Shown here in pieces: positions 41,022 to 49,426 of a DNA stretch of 64,000 nucleotides (position 1 is the first letter of the stretch; every line of letters begins with the position of its first letter). Source of the stretch: Phytohabitans sp036906915. Its GTDB lineage: Bacteria > Actinomycetota > Actinomycetes > Mycobacteriales > Micromonosporaceae. The position numbers and the translations under genes were made by a program. Location: positions 1 to 64,000 of the forward strand of contig NZ_JBAKHX010000016.1 in assembly GCF_036906915.1 (NCBI RefSeq), in the 5' to 3' direction. Below the pieces are notes generated by a model, which was not told where the DNA came from, made no database searches, and worked only from the letters and a program-made list of their open reading frames with translations.

Positions 41022-42263
41022 GTGTCCAAGTCTGAGATCCACGAAGCCCGGTCACTGGATGGGTTGCTGCGGCGGGCGGCGGCGGGCGCGCCCCGGCGTA
41101 CCGCACTCCGGTTCGGTGCCGGCGCGATGTCGTACGCCGAGCTCGACGCCGCAGTGAGCGGATTCGCCGCGGCTCTGGCCGGACGCCGGTCCGGCGCGGT
41201 CGTGGGGGTCGCCGCCGCCCTGCACCCGGCCTTCCCAATCGCCTACTTCGGCGCCATCCGTGCCGGATACGTGTGCGCCGTCGTAGATCCGCTTCTGGCC
41301 GAGGATGAGCTGGACCATGTCCTCGAGGTCGCCGGTGTGAACGTTCTGGTGGCCACCGCCGGGATGGCCGATCCGTTGCGGCGGATCAGGTTGCGCCTGC
41401 CGGACATCACGGAGGTGGTGTACCTGGACCGGCCGGGCGATCAGGGCGCTCATACCGTCGCCAACCTGGCTAGGGCGCACGCCTGCCAGCAGATCCGGTC
41501 GCGGCCCGATCCCGACTCGGTGGCGTGTCTACGGTTTGGCGGCGGTGTCCCGGGACGACCCGAGCCGATCCCGCTGACCCATCGCAACCTGGCGGTCGGC
41601 GCCGCTCAGGCGGCCCTGGCATATGGCCTCGACGCCGGCTCGGCGGTTGTACACCATCTGCCGACGTACGAGCCGGTGTACCTCAATGCGTCGATCCACG
41701 CGACCGCCACCCAGGTCCTGTGCCCGGACCCCGATCCGGCCGGAGGAGTTGCGCTGGCCGCTAGGGAGGGCGCGACCCACTACTGCGGCCTGCCGGTGCG
41801 ACTGGCTCGGCTTGCCGCCGACCCCCGCCGAACATACTGTCGGATGCCGACGGTGCGGGCCGTCCTCTCCGGCGGATCCGTGCTCCCCCCGGCCGCCGCG
41901 GCCCGCATCTGCGAGCGCTTCGGTGCGCCGCTCATCCAGTGGTACGGCCCTCCCGAAGCGCCGCTGACCCATTGCGACCGGCTCGACCGCCCCACGGCGG
42001 GCTCGGTGGGCCGGCCCGTGCCGGGTACCGACTGCCGCGTAGTGGACGCAGAAGGGCGGCACCCCGTACCACCCGGCGTCCCCGGGGAGGTGCAGGTCCG
42101 CGGCCCGCAGGTGGCAGCCGAAACGGCCGCCCCCGACGGCTGGCTACGGACCGGCGACATCGGATACCTGGACGACGAAGACGTGTTGTTTCTGGTCGAC
42201 CGGGCCGACGGCGTCTCCTCCCGGGACGACCAACTCGTGTCGCAGTCCGGGGTCGCCCGATGA
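41022..42263 (+). CDS. AMP-binding acyl-CoA ligase-like protein, no C-terminal domain
   Basis: 413 residues from GTG with GGGAGGAG upstream. It has the large N-terminal domain of the ANL family: a degenerate phosphate loop (CLRFGGGVPGRPEPIPLTHRN), then YGPPEAPLTH in place of YGxTE, and GWLRTGDIGYLD with the conserved Asp. The C-terminal lid domain and its catalytic Lys are missing: the protein ends about 25 residues after the hinge. Such proteins occur in some type II polyketide clusters. It may be inactive, or act with another protein. The stop overlaps the next gene by four bases. Confidence 0.75.
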   Translation: MSKSEIHEARSLDGLLRRAAAGAPRRTALRFGAGAMSYAELDAAVSGFAAALAGRRSGAVVGVAAALHPAFPIAYFGAIRAGYVCAVVDPLLAEDELDHVLEVAGVNVLVATAGMADPLRRIRLRLPDITEVVYLDRPGDQGAHTVANLARAHACQQIRSRPDPDSVACLRFGGGVPGRPEPIPLTHRNLAVGAAQAALAYGLDAGSAVVHHLPTYEPVYLNASIHATATQVLCPDPDPAGGVALAAREGATHYCGLPVRLARLAADPRRTYCRMPTVRAVLSGGSVLPPAAAARICERFGAPLIQWYGPPEAPLTHCDRLDRPTAGSVGRPVPGTDCRVVDAEGRHPVPPGVPGEVQVRGPQVAAETAAPDGWLRTGDIGYLDDEDVLFLVDRADGVSSRDDQLVSQSGVAR

Positions 42264-43957
42264 GCTCACAACAGGATTGGGTGCTGTGCCGTTATTGCCA
42301 CACGATCGTCTACGCCAAGCGGCTGGCCCGCAATCACGGCGTCTGTCCGCAGTGCGGCCGTTGCGGCCCGCTGACCGCGCACGAGCGTCTGGCCATGCTC
42401 GCCGATCGGGACACGCTGCAGTTGCTGGAGCCGGACGTCCCGTCGGACGACCCGCTGTGCTTCACCGACGGTGAGCCGTACCCACGGCGGCTGGCGCAGG
42501 CGCGGCAGGCGACAGGGATGTCCGAGGCGGTGGTCTGCGCCCGGTTGTCGATCGGCGGCACGCCGGTAGTGGCCGCCGCGATGGATTTCCGGTTCATGGG
42601 CGGGAGCCTCAGCGCGGCGGTCGGTGAGCTGATCACGCTGACGGCCGAGACCGCCCTGCTCGAATGCGTTCCCTTGGTTCTGGTGACCGCGTCTGGTGGG
42701 GTACGGATGCAGGAGGGGGTCGTCGGCCTCATGCAGATGGCCAAGACCGCCCAGGCGATGCAGCAGCTCGACGAGGCGGGCCTGGTCACGATCTGCCTGA
42801 TCACCGATCCCACCTACGGCGGCGTCGCGGCGTCATTCGCCATGCTCGGCGACATCGTGATCGCCGAGCCGGGCGCGAGGTTCGGGTTCGCCGGACCACG
42901 GGTGATCGCGCAGACCATCCGCCAGGAGCTGCCACAGGGTTTCCAGACGGCGGAGTTCCTGCTGGAGCGGGGCTTCGTCGACCTGGTGTGCCCCAGGGCG
43001 GTCATGCGTGAGCGGATCGGCCGGCTGCTGTCGGTCGGCGTAGGGCGGGGCGCCACCGGCAAAGCCGGGCCTGCGGAGCGGGTGGTGATCCGCGACCCCG
43101 ACCAGCTGGCGGAGCAGGATGCGTGGCAGGCGGTGCGCCGCGCCCGTCACCTCGGCCGACCCACCACGTCGGACTACCTGCGCATGATCCTCGACGACTT
43201 CGACGAGCTGCACGGCGACCGGGTCGGTGGGGACTGCCCGGCGATCATCGGCGGGGTGGGACGGCTGGGCGGCGAGTCGATCGTGGTGATCGGTCACGAG
43301 AAGGGTCATAACCCAACTGACCTGGTGGCCCACAACTACGGGATGCCCGCCCCGGCCGGATACCGCAAGGCCGCCCGGCTGATGCGCCTCGCCGCCAAGT
43401 GGGGGCTGCCGGTGCTGACGCTCGTGGACACGCCTGGGGCGTACCCGGGAGTGGACGCCGAGCTGCAAGGCCAGGCCACCGTGATCGCGGACAACCTACG
43501 TCTGATGAGCGCGTTGCCTGTCCCCCTGGTCACAGTGATCACCGGAGAGGGCTGCAGTGGCGGTGCGCTCGCCATCGCGGCCTCCGATCGCGTACTGATC
43601 ATGGAGAACGCGATCTACACCGTGATCAGTCCGGAGGGCTGCGCGGCGATCCTGTGGAAGGACTCGGCCGCCGCGCCCGACGCCGCCCGGGCGCTGCGGG
43701 TCGACGCCCGCTCGCTACTCGAGCTGGGCGTGGTCGACGGTGTGGTGCCCGAACCGCCCGGCGGCGCGCATGCCGACCACGCCGAGGCCGCCGCCCTGGT
43801 CCGGGCCGCCATCCGTGCCGAGCTGAGCGACCTCACTTCGCTCGACCCGGGTCGCCTGATTGCCAACCGGCGAGCCCGGTTCCGCCGGTTCGGCGGCCGA
43901 CCCGCACACCCCACCGACAGCGCCGTTGCGCTGGCAGACCTTGGAGGCCCCCGTTGA
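42260..43957 (+). CDS. accDA: Acetyl-CoA carboxylase carboxyltransferase, beta-alpha fusion
   Basis: 565 residues. Residues 1-280 match AccD, starting with a zinc ribbon (CRYC ... CPQCGRCG). Residues about 290-565 match AccA (DDFDELHGDR, GHEKGHN, TPGAYPGVDAE, ISPEGCAAILWKD). The two subunits are separate in E. coli but fused in some actinomycete polyketide clusters. With the next two genes it forms a complete acetyl-CoA carboxylase, giving the cluster its own malonyl-CoA. ATG 42260 overlaps the previous stop. Confidence 0.88.
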   Translation: MSSQQDWVLCRYCHTIVYAKRLARNHGVCPQCGRCGPLTAHERLAMLADRDTLQLLEPDVPSDDPLCFTDGEPYPRRLAQARQATGMSEAVVCARLSIGGTPVVAAAMDFRFMGGSLSAAVGELITLTAETALLECVPLVLVTASGGVRMQEGVVGLMQMAKTAQAMQQLDEAGLVTICLITDPTYGGVAASFAMLGDIVIAEPGARFGFAGPRVIAQTIRQELPQGFQTAEFLLERGFVDLVCPRAVMRERIGRLLSVGVGRGATGKAGPAERVVIRDPDQLAEQDAWQAVRRARHLGRPTTSDYLRMILDDFDELHGDRVGGDCPAIIGGVGRLGGESIVVIGHEKGHNPTDLVAHNYGMPAPAGYRKAARLMRLAAKWGLPVLTLVDTPGAYPGVDAELQGQATVIADNLRLMSALPVPLVTVITGEGCSGGALAIAASDRVLIMENAIYTVISPEGCAAILWKDSAAAPDAARALRVDARSLLELGVVDGVVPEPPGGAHADHAEAAALVRAAIRAELSDLTSLDPGRLIANRRARFRRFGGRPAHPTDSAVALADLGGPR

Positions 43958-44451
43958 CTTCACTGATGGAACCGGCGCAGACCGACACTTCGGCCCCACT
44001 CGCGGAGGCGCTCGACGAGGTACGCCGCAGCGCCCAGTCGCTCCTCGCTGACCTGGGTGACCGGCCCCGGGCGCTGCGGATCCGGGCGGGTGACGTGGTG
44101 GTGGAGATGGAATGGACCGAGCAGCAGCATGCCCGGGCCGGGTCTGCTGCTACCGAGCCGGCGGTCGCGACCGTGGCCCCCACGCCCCCCGGCGAGGCGC
44201 CGACCGGTATCGACATCTGCGCACCCACCGTCGGCACGTTCTACCGCGCTCCGGAACCGGACGCCGCGCCCTTCGTGTCCGAAGGAGACCAGGTCAGGCG
44301 GGGTCAGCAGGTGGGCATCGTCGAGGCAATGAAGCTGATGATCCCGGTCGAAGCGGAAGCCGACGGCCGGGTCGTCGCGGTGCACGCCGCAGATTGCACG
44401 CCCGTCGAATACGGCGAACGACTCATCACCATCGACCCCACAGCCGCCTAA
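43954..44451 (+). CDS. accB: Biotin carboxyl carrier protein
   Basis: 165 residues from TTG 43954, which has GGAGG six bases upstream and overlaps the previous stop; ATG 43966 is an alternative. The C-terminal lipoyl/biotinyl domain carries the biotinylation site EAMKLM, and the middle is a Pro/Ala-rich linker. Standard AccB design. It links carboxylase and carboxyltransferase of the cluster-borne complex. Confidence 0.92.
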   Translation: MTSLMEPAQTDTSAPLAEALDEVRRSAQSLLADLGDRPRALRIRAGDVVVEMEWTEQQHARAGSAATEPAVATVAPTPPGEAPTGIDICAPTVGTFYRAPEPDAAPFVSEGDQVRRGQQVGIVEAMKLMIPVEAEADGRVVAVHAADCTPVEYGERLITIDPTAA

Positions 44452-44461
44452 GGAGGCCGTC

Positions 44462-45811
44462 GTGCACACGGTACTCATCGCAAACCGGGGCGAGATCGCC
44501 CTGCGGGTGGCCCGCACCTGCCGCGAGATGGGGCTGCGAGTGGTCGCCATCTACTCCACAGAGGACCGTGACGGACCGCTCGTACGCTTCGCGGACAAGG
44601 CGGTTTGTGTCGGCCCTGGGCCTTCCCGGCACAGCTACCTCAACCTACCGGCGATCATGGAGGCGGCGCGGCTCACCGGCGCCGACGCGGTCCATCCCGG
44701 TTACGGCTTCCTGTCCGAGGTATCCGACTTCGCCGAGGTGTGTGAGGCCTCCGGGATCACCTTTGTGGGCCCGCCGGCGGCGGTGATCGACCGTCTCGGT
44801 GACAAGTCCGCCGCGCGGGCCGCGATGGCCGAAGCCGGCCTGCCGTTGCTGCCCGGCACGATCGAACCGGTCGGCGACGCGGAGGCGGTCGCGAAGGTCG
44901 CGGCGGAGATCGGGTATCCGGTCATCGTGAAGGCCGTCGCGGGCGGCGGCGGCCGCGGCATGCAGGTGGTCACCGATCCGGACGAGCTGCCCCGGCAGTA
45001 CCGCGAGATTCGCTGTACCGCACAGGCGTTGTTCGGCGACGACCGGGTGTACGTCGAGCGGTACCTGCCATCCGCCCGCCACATCGAGGTGCAGGTCCTG
45101 TGCGACCGGTACGGCAACGGGGTGTATCTCGGCCAGCGCGACTGCTCGGTCCAGCGCCGGCGACAAAAGATCATCGAGGAGTCGCCCCCGCCCGGGTTGC
45201 CGGCTGATCTTTCGGAGCGGATAGGGAGCGCCGCCCTTCAGGGCGTCCTCGCCGCCGGGTATGTCGGTGCCGGCACCGTGGAGTTCCTCGTCGATGACCT
45301 GAACCGGTTCTACTTCATGGAGGTCAACTGCCGGATCCAGGTGGAACACCCGGTGACCGAGCTGACCTACGGCATCGACCTGGTACGGGAGCAGCTGCGG
45401 ATCGCGGGCGGGGAGCGGCTGGACCTGGCCCAGGAGGACCTGGTAGCGCGCGGAGTGGCCATCGAATGCCGCGTCAACGCCGAGGATCCGGCACGGGGCT
45501 TCATGCCGACCCCGGGACAGCTCTACGGGCTGTCCCTGCCGGCGGGCCCCTTTGTCCGGGTCGACACCGCCGCAACGGCCAGCGGCCGGATCTCGGCCTT
45601 GTACGACCCGCTCCTTGCCAAGATCGCCGTCTGGGCGCCCGACCGGCCGCAGGCCCTGGCCCGGATGCGGCGGGCGCTCGCCGAGTTCTCCGCCGAAGGG
45701 CCGGGCGTCAGCACGAACCGCGACTTCCTTCTCACCGCGCTCGACCATCCGCTATTCGTCGCCGGCACGCACGACACGTCACTCATCAGCCGGCTCACCG
45801 ATTCGCACTAA
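44462..45811 (+). CDS. accC: Biotin carboxylase
   Basis: 449 residues, the expected length of free AccC. The ATP-grasp motifs are present: KAVAGGGGRGMQ, then RDCSVQRRRQKIIEE and MEVNCRIQVEHPVTE. It carboxylates the biotin on AccB with bicarbonate and ATP. Fourth gene of the operon; the ATG has AGGAGG upstream. This is an extra copy beyond the housekeeping acyl-CoA carboxylase expected elsewhere in the genome. Confidence 0.94.
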   Translation: MHTVLIANRGEIALRVARTCREMGLRVVAIYSTEDRDGPLVRFADKAVCVGPGPSRHSYLNLPAIMEAARLTGADAVHPGYGFLSEVSDFAEVCEASGITFVGPPAAVIDRLGDKSAARAAMAEAGLPLLPGTIEPVGDAEAVAKVAAEIGYPVIVKAVAGGGGRGMQVVTDPDELPRQYREIRCTAQALFGDDRVYVERYLPSARHIEVQVLCDRYGNGVYLGQRDCSVQRRRQKIIEESPPPGLPADLSERIGSAALQGVLAAGYVGAGTVEFLVDDLNRFYFMEVNCRIQVEHPVTELTYGIDLVREQLRIAGGERLDLAQEDLVARGVAIECRVNAEDPARGFMPTPGQLYGLSLPAGPFVRVDTAATASGRISALYDPLLAKIAVWAPDRPQALARMRRALAEFSAEGPGVSTNRDFLLTALDHPLFVAGTHDTSLISRLTDSH

Positions 45812-45823
45812 CGGGAGGGGACA

Positions 45824-46081
45824 ATGAAATTCACCATCGAAGACCTGATGCAGCTGCTGGTCGTCAAGGCCGGCCTGCCGTCGCAGGCGCGCACCGACAA
45901 TCCACTGCGGACATTCGGCGACCTGGGACTGGACTCGCTCGCGTTCCTGCAGCTGCAGGCCGAGCTCCAGGACCTGTACGGCCTCGAACTACCCGATGAC
46001 AACTCGCTGTCGTACACCGTCGGCGAGATCGTCGCCGCGGTCAACGAACGCCTGGGGCTGACAGAGGAGCGTGTCGCATGA
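45824..46081 (+). CDS. Acyl carrier protein of the type II PKS
   Basis: 85 residues, with the phosphopantetheine site LGLDSLAFL (Ser38). The helical pattern fits polyketide ACPs. Its stop overlaps the cyclase start (ATGA). It carries the growing chain for KS-alpha/KS-beta. Confidence 0.92.
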   Translation: MKFTIEDLMQLLVVKAGLPSQARTDNPLRTFGDLGLDSLAFLQLQAELQDLYGLELPDDNSLSYTVGEIVAAVNERLGLTEERVA

Positions 46082-46959
46082 GCGCACCGACCATCGGTCA
46101 CGTCGACAACTCGATCCTGATCAATGCCGACATCGACGTCGTCTGGGATGCCACCAACGATGTCGAGCGGTGGCCGGCGCTGTTCACCGAGTACGCGTCG
46201 GCCGAGATACTCGAACGCTCCGGCGACACGGTGCGATTCCGTCTCACGATGCACCCCGACGAGAACGGCAAGGTGTGGAGCTGGGTTTCGGAGCGGACGC
46301 TGGACCAGGCCGGACGCCGGGTGGTCGCCCGCCGGGTCGAGCCGGGGCCGTTCGAGTTCATGAACATCGAGTGGACGTACGAGCCTGAGGGCAGCGGCAC
46401 CCGAATGCGGTGGATCCAGGACTTCCGCATGCGTCCCGACGCGCCGATCGACACCGCCGCGATGACCGACCGGATCAACGCCAACACGGTGATCCAGATG
46501 GACGTGATCCGGCAGAAGGTCGAGCGGCTCGCTGCCGCCTGCGCCGGCGAGGTGACCAAGCCGGCGCAGGATATCAGGACGGTGTCGATCGACGACGTGC
46601 CAGCCAACCGCCGGCGGGGTGGGGACATCCGCACGATCCTGTCACCGGCCACCGTCGGCGCGACCTCAGGTTTCATGGGGACACTGCGACTGGCGCCCGC
46701 CGAGGTCGTGACCGAGCACTGGCACCCGTACTCGGAAGAGTTTCTCTTCTGCGTCGAGGGCGAGATCACGTTGCGGTTGAACGGGTCCGACCGCCCGCTG
46801 CGGGCGAATGAGGGCATACTCATCCCGATCGGAGTGCGGCATCGCCTGATGAATGACAGCGACGCGCCGGCCTTCCTGGTCTTCCATCTCGGTCCGCTGG
46901 CGCCGAGCCCGCAACTGGGGCACGTCGACACCGAACCGCTGCCTGGAGATGCGCCATGA
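46078..46959 (+). CDS. Aromatase/cyclase fused to cupin cyclase
   Basis: 293 residues. Residues 1-150 are a polyketide aromatase/cyclase of the SRPBCC fold (DVVWDATNDVERWPALFTEY ...). Residues about 185-285 are a cupin with metal-site pattern HWHPYSEE and a closing IPIGVRHRLMND. In the whiE and related clusters these two functions (like WhiE ORFVI and ORFII, or RemI and RemF) are separate proteins. The fusion would hold two ring-forming steps together. Coupled by four-base overlaps on both sides. Confidence 0.85.
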   Translation: MSAPTIGHVDNSILINADIDVVWDATNDVERWPALFTEYASAEILERSGDTVRFRLTMHPDENGKVWSWVSERTLDQAGRRVVARRVEPGPFEFMNIEWTYEPEGSGTRMRWIQDFRMRPDAPIDTAAMTDRINANTVIQMDVIRQKVERLAAACAGEVTKPAQDIRTVSIDDVPANRRRGGDIRTILSPATVGATSGFMGTLRLAPAEVVTEHWHPYSEEFLFCVEGEITLRLNGSDRPLRANEGILIPIGVRHRLMNDSDAPAFLVFHLGPLAPSPQLGHVDTEPLPGDAP

Positions 46960-48227
46960 AAGCACCCCGCGGCAGGCGGACCGTCGTCACCGGTGTCGGT
47001 GTGGTCGCTCCCGGTGGCGTCAACCGGGAGGAGTTCTGGCGACTGCTGACCTCCGGCCGTACGGCGACGCGGCGGATCACGTTCTTCGACCCCGCCGACT
47101 TCCGCTCGCAGATCGCGGCAGAATGCGATTTCGACCCGGTCAGAGCCGGGCTGACGCCGCAGGAGATCCATCGCAACGATCGCTTCGCGCAGTTCGCCCT
47201 GGTCGCGGCCGACGAGGCGGTGGCGCAGAGCGGTCTCGATCTTGACGCGGAGGACCGCGACACGGTCGCGGTGAGCATCGGCAGTGCGGTCGGGGCCACG
47301 ACGCGGCTCGAAGACGAGTACGTGGCGGTCAGCGACCGCGGACGGAAATGGTTCGTCGACGAGCGGTACGCCAGCCGGTTCCTCTATCAGGCGCTGGTGC
47401 CGAGCAGCGTGGCGACCGAGGTGGCGTGCCGGTTCCGGGCGCACGGGCCGGCCGCGGTGGTGTCCACCGGCTGCACGTCCGGCCTGGACGCGGTGGGGTA
47501 CGGCCACCAGCTCATCGAGGACGGCGACGCCGACGTGGTCATCGCGGGGGCGACCGACGCACCCATCTCGCCCATCTCGATGGCCTGCTTCGACGCGATC
47601 CGGGCGACGTCGGCCCGCAACGACGACCCTGAGCACGCGTCGCGGCCGTTCGACGCCACGCGGGACGGCTTCGTGATGGGCGAGGGTGCCGCCGTCCTGG
47701 TCCTGGAAGAGTACGAGCACGCCCGGCGGCGGGGCGCCGAGGTGCTCTGCGAGGTGGCCGGATTCGCGAATAGGTGCAACGCGTACCACATGACCGGGCT
47801 GCGAGCGGACGGCGTGGAGATGTCGGAGGCGATCACCGACGCGCTCAACCAGGCACGGCTGGACCCCAGTGCCGTGAGCTATGTCAACGCGCACGGGTCC
47901 GGCACGAAACAGAACGATCGCCACGAGACCGCCGCGTTCAAGCGCAGTCTCGGGCAGCACGCGTACGAGGTGCCGGTCAGCTCCATCAAGTCGATGGTGG
48001 GTCACTCACTCGGGGCGATCGGCGCGATCGAGCTCGCCGCGTGCGTGCTTGCCATCCAGCACGGCGTGGTCCCGCCGACGGCGAACCTCGAGCACCGGGA
48101 TCCGGAGTGCGACCTGGACTATGTGCCGTGCCACGCGCGGGAACAGCGGGTCGACGTCGCGCTCTCGGTGGGTAGCGGATTCGGCGGATTCCAGTCCGCC
48201 GCGGTGCTTCGGCGGTGGTGCTCATGA
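46956..48227 (+). CDS. Type II PKS ketosynthase alpha (KS-alpha)
   Basis: 423 residues. The active-site Cys173 is in STGCTSGLD, with catalytic His313 (NAHGSGTKQND) and Lys345/His350 (KSMVGHSLGAIGAIE). It condenses malonyl units with the KS-beta partner encoded next, with overlapping stop and start. The sequence is of the pentangular/spore-pigment kind by gene context; the product cannot be read from sequence alone. Confidence 0.95.
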   Translation: MKAPRGRRTVVTGVGVVAPGGVNREEFWRLLTSGRTATRRITFFDPADFRSQIAAECDFDPVRAGLTPQEIHRNDRFAQFALVAADEAVAQSGLDLDAEDRDTVAVSIGSAVGATTRLEDEYVAVSDRGRKWFVDERYASRFLYQALVPSSVATEVACRFRAHGPAAVVSTGCTSGLDAVGYGHQLIEDGDADVVIAGATDAPISPISMACFDAIRATSARNDDPEHASRPFDATRDGFVMGEGAAVLVLEEYEHARRRGAEVLCEVAGFANRCNAYHMTGLRADGVEMSEAITDALNQARLDPSAVSYVNAHGSGTKQNDRHETAAFKRSLGQHAYEVPVSSIKSMVGHSLGAIGAIELAACVLAIQHGVVPPTANLEHRDPECDLDYVPCHAREQRVDVALSVGSGFGGFQSAAVLRRWCS

Positions 48228-49426
48228 AGAGCGCCGTCGTCACCGGCATCGGGGTGGTCGCCCCCAGCGGGCTCAGCGCCGAGGAGCATTGGCGGTCCAC
48301 CTTGGACGGTGAGCTACATGTGACCCACCAGAACGGCATGTTGATGGGTCAGCTATCCGGGTTCGCCGTCGATGCCCACGTGGACCCGCGTCTGACCATC
48401 CAAACTGACCGGTGGACCTGGATGTCGCTGGCCGCGACAAGGATGGCGCTGGACGACGCCAAGTACGACCCAGCCGCGCGCGACCCGTACGCGACGTCGG
48501 TCGTGCTCGCCAGCGGCTCCGGCGGCAACGAGTTCGGACAGCGGGAGATTCAGGCACTGTGGAGTCGGGGCCGAAAAGCGGTCACCGCCTACCAGTCGAT
48601 CGCCTGGTTCTACGCGGCCAGCGCCGGGCAGACTTCCATCCTGCACGGCACCAAGGGTCCGGCCTCCGTGCTCGTCTCCGAGGGCGCCGGCGGGCTGGAC
48701 AGCCTGGGCGCCGCGCGGCGCGTTATCCGGCGGGGTACTCCGACGGTGCTTGCCGGCGGCACCGAGGCGCCGCTGTCCCCGTACGCGCTCGTCTGCCAGG
48801 TCACGAACGCCCGGATGACGACCAGCCGGGATCCGCGTACCGGCTACAAGCCGTTCGACGTCGACGCCAACGGCTACGCGCCCGGCGAGGGTGGGGCGGT
48901 GCTGGTTGTGGAGGACGCGTCGGCCGCCACCGAACGCGGCGCGCCGCAGGTTTACGGCGAGATCGCCGGGTACGCCGCAACGCACGACGCGCATCATCCT
49001 GAGGACCCCGCGCCGGACTGCCGGCAGCTGGTCCGGGCCATGCGCGGGGCGCTCGCCGACGCGATGGTCACGCCGGACGAGGTCGGTTTCGTGGTCGCGG
49101 ACGGTGCCGGCACGCCGGCCCTGGATGCGCTGGAGGCACAGGCGATCCGCGAGGTCTTCGGTGCGGCGGTGCCGGTCACCGCGCCGCAGGGCTTCGTCGG
49201 GAGGCTCTGCTCCGGCGGCGCCTGCCTCAACGTGGCGACCGCGCTCCTCGCGTTGCGGGACGGCATCGTGCCAGCGGTCGGAAACCTGAGCCGGCCCGGT
49301 CACGACCTGGACCTCGTACGCGAACCGCGCGCGCTCGCCACGAACGTGGTCCTGGTCAACGCTCGCGGCTACGGCGGTTTCAACAGCTCCATCGTGCTCA
49401 AACGCTACCGAGAGGACAAGCTGTGA
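48224..49426 (+). CDS. Type II PKS chain-length factor (KS-beta)
   Basis: 400 residues. A ketosynthase fold lacking the catalytic Cys: the site reads SEGAGGLD, where most chain-length factors have EQAGGLD. The usual Gln is thus Gly (residue 154). KS-beta sets chain length and helps start the chain by decarboxylation. ATG 48224 overlaps the KS-alpha stop; the frame also has GTG nine bases earlier. The four-base overlap keeps subunits in balance. Confidence 0.93.
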   Translation: MKSAVVTGIGVVAPSGLSAEEHWRSTLDGELHVTHQNGMLMGQLSGFAVDAHVDPRLTIQTDRWTWMSLAATRMALDDAKYDPAARDPYATSVVLASGSGGNEFGQREIQALWSRGRKAVTAYQSIAWFYAASAGQTSILHGTKGPASVLVSEGAGGLDSLGAARRVIRRGTPTVLAGGTEAPLSPYALVCQVTNARMTTSRDPRTGYKPFDVDANGYAPGEGGAVLVVEDASAATERGAPQVYGEIAGYAATHDAHHPEDPAPDCRQLVRAMRGALADAMVTPDEVGFVVADGAGTPALDALEAQAIREVFGAAVPVTAPQGFVGRLCSGGACLNVATALLALRDGIVPAVGNLSRPGHDLDLVREPRALATNVVLVNARGYGGFNSSIVLKRYREDKL

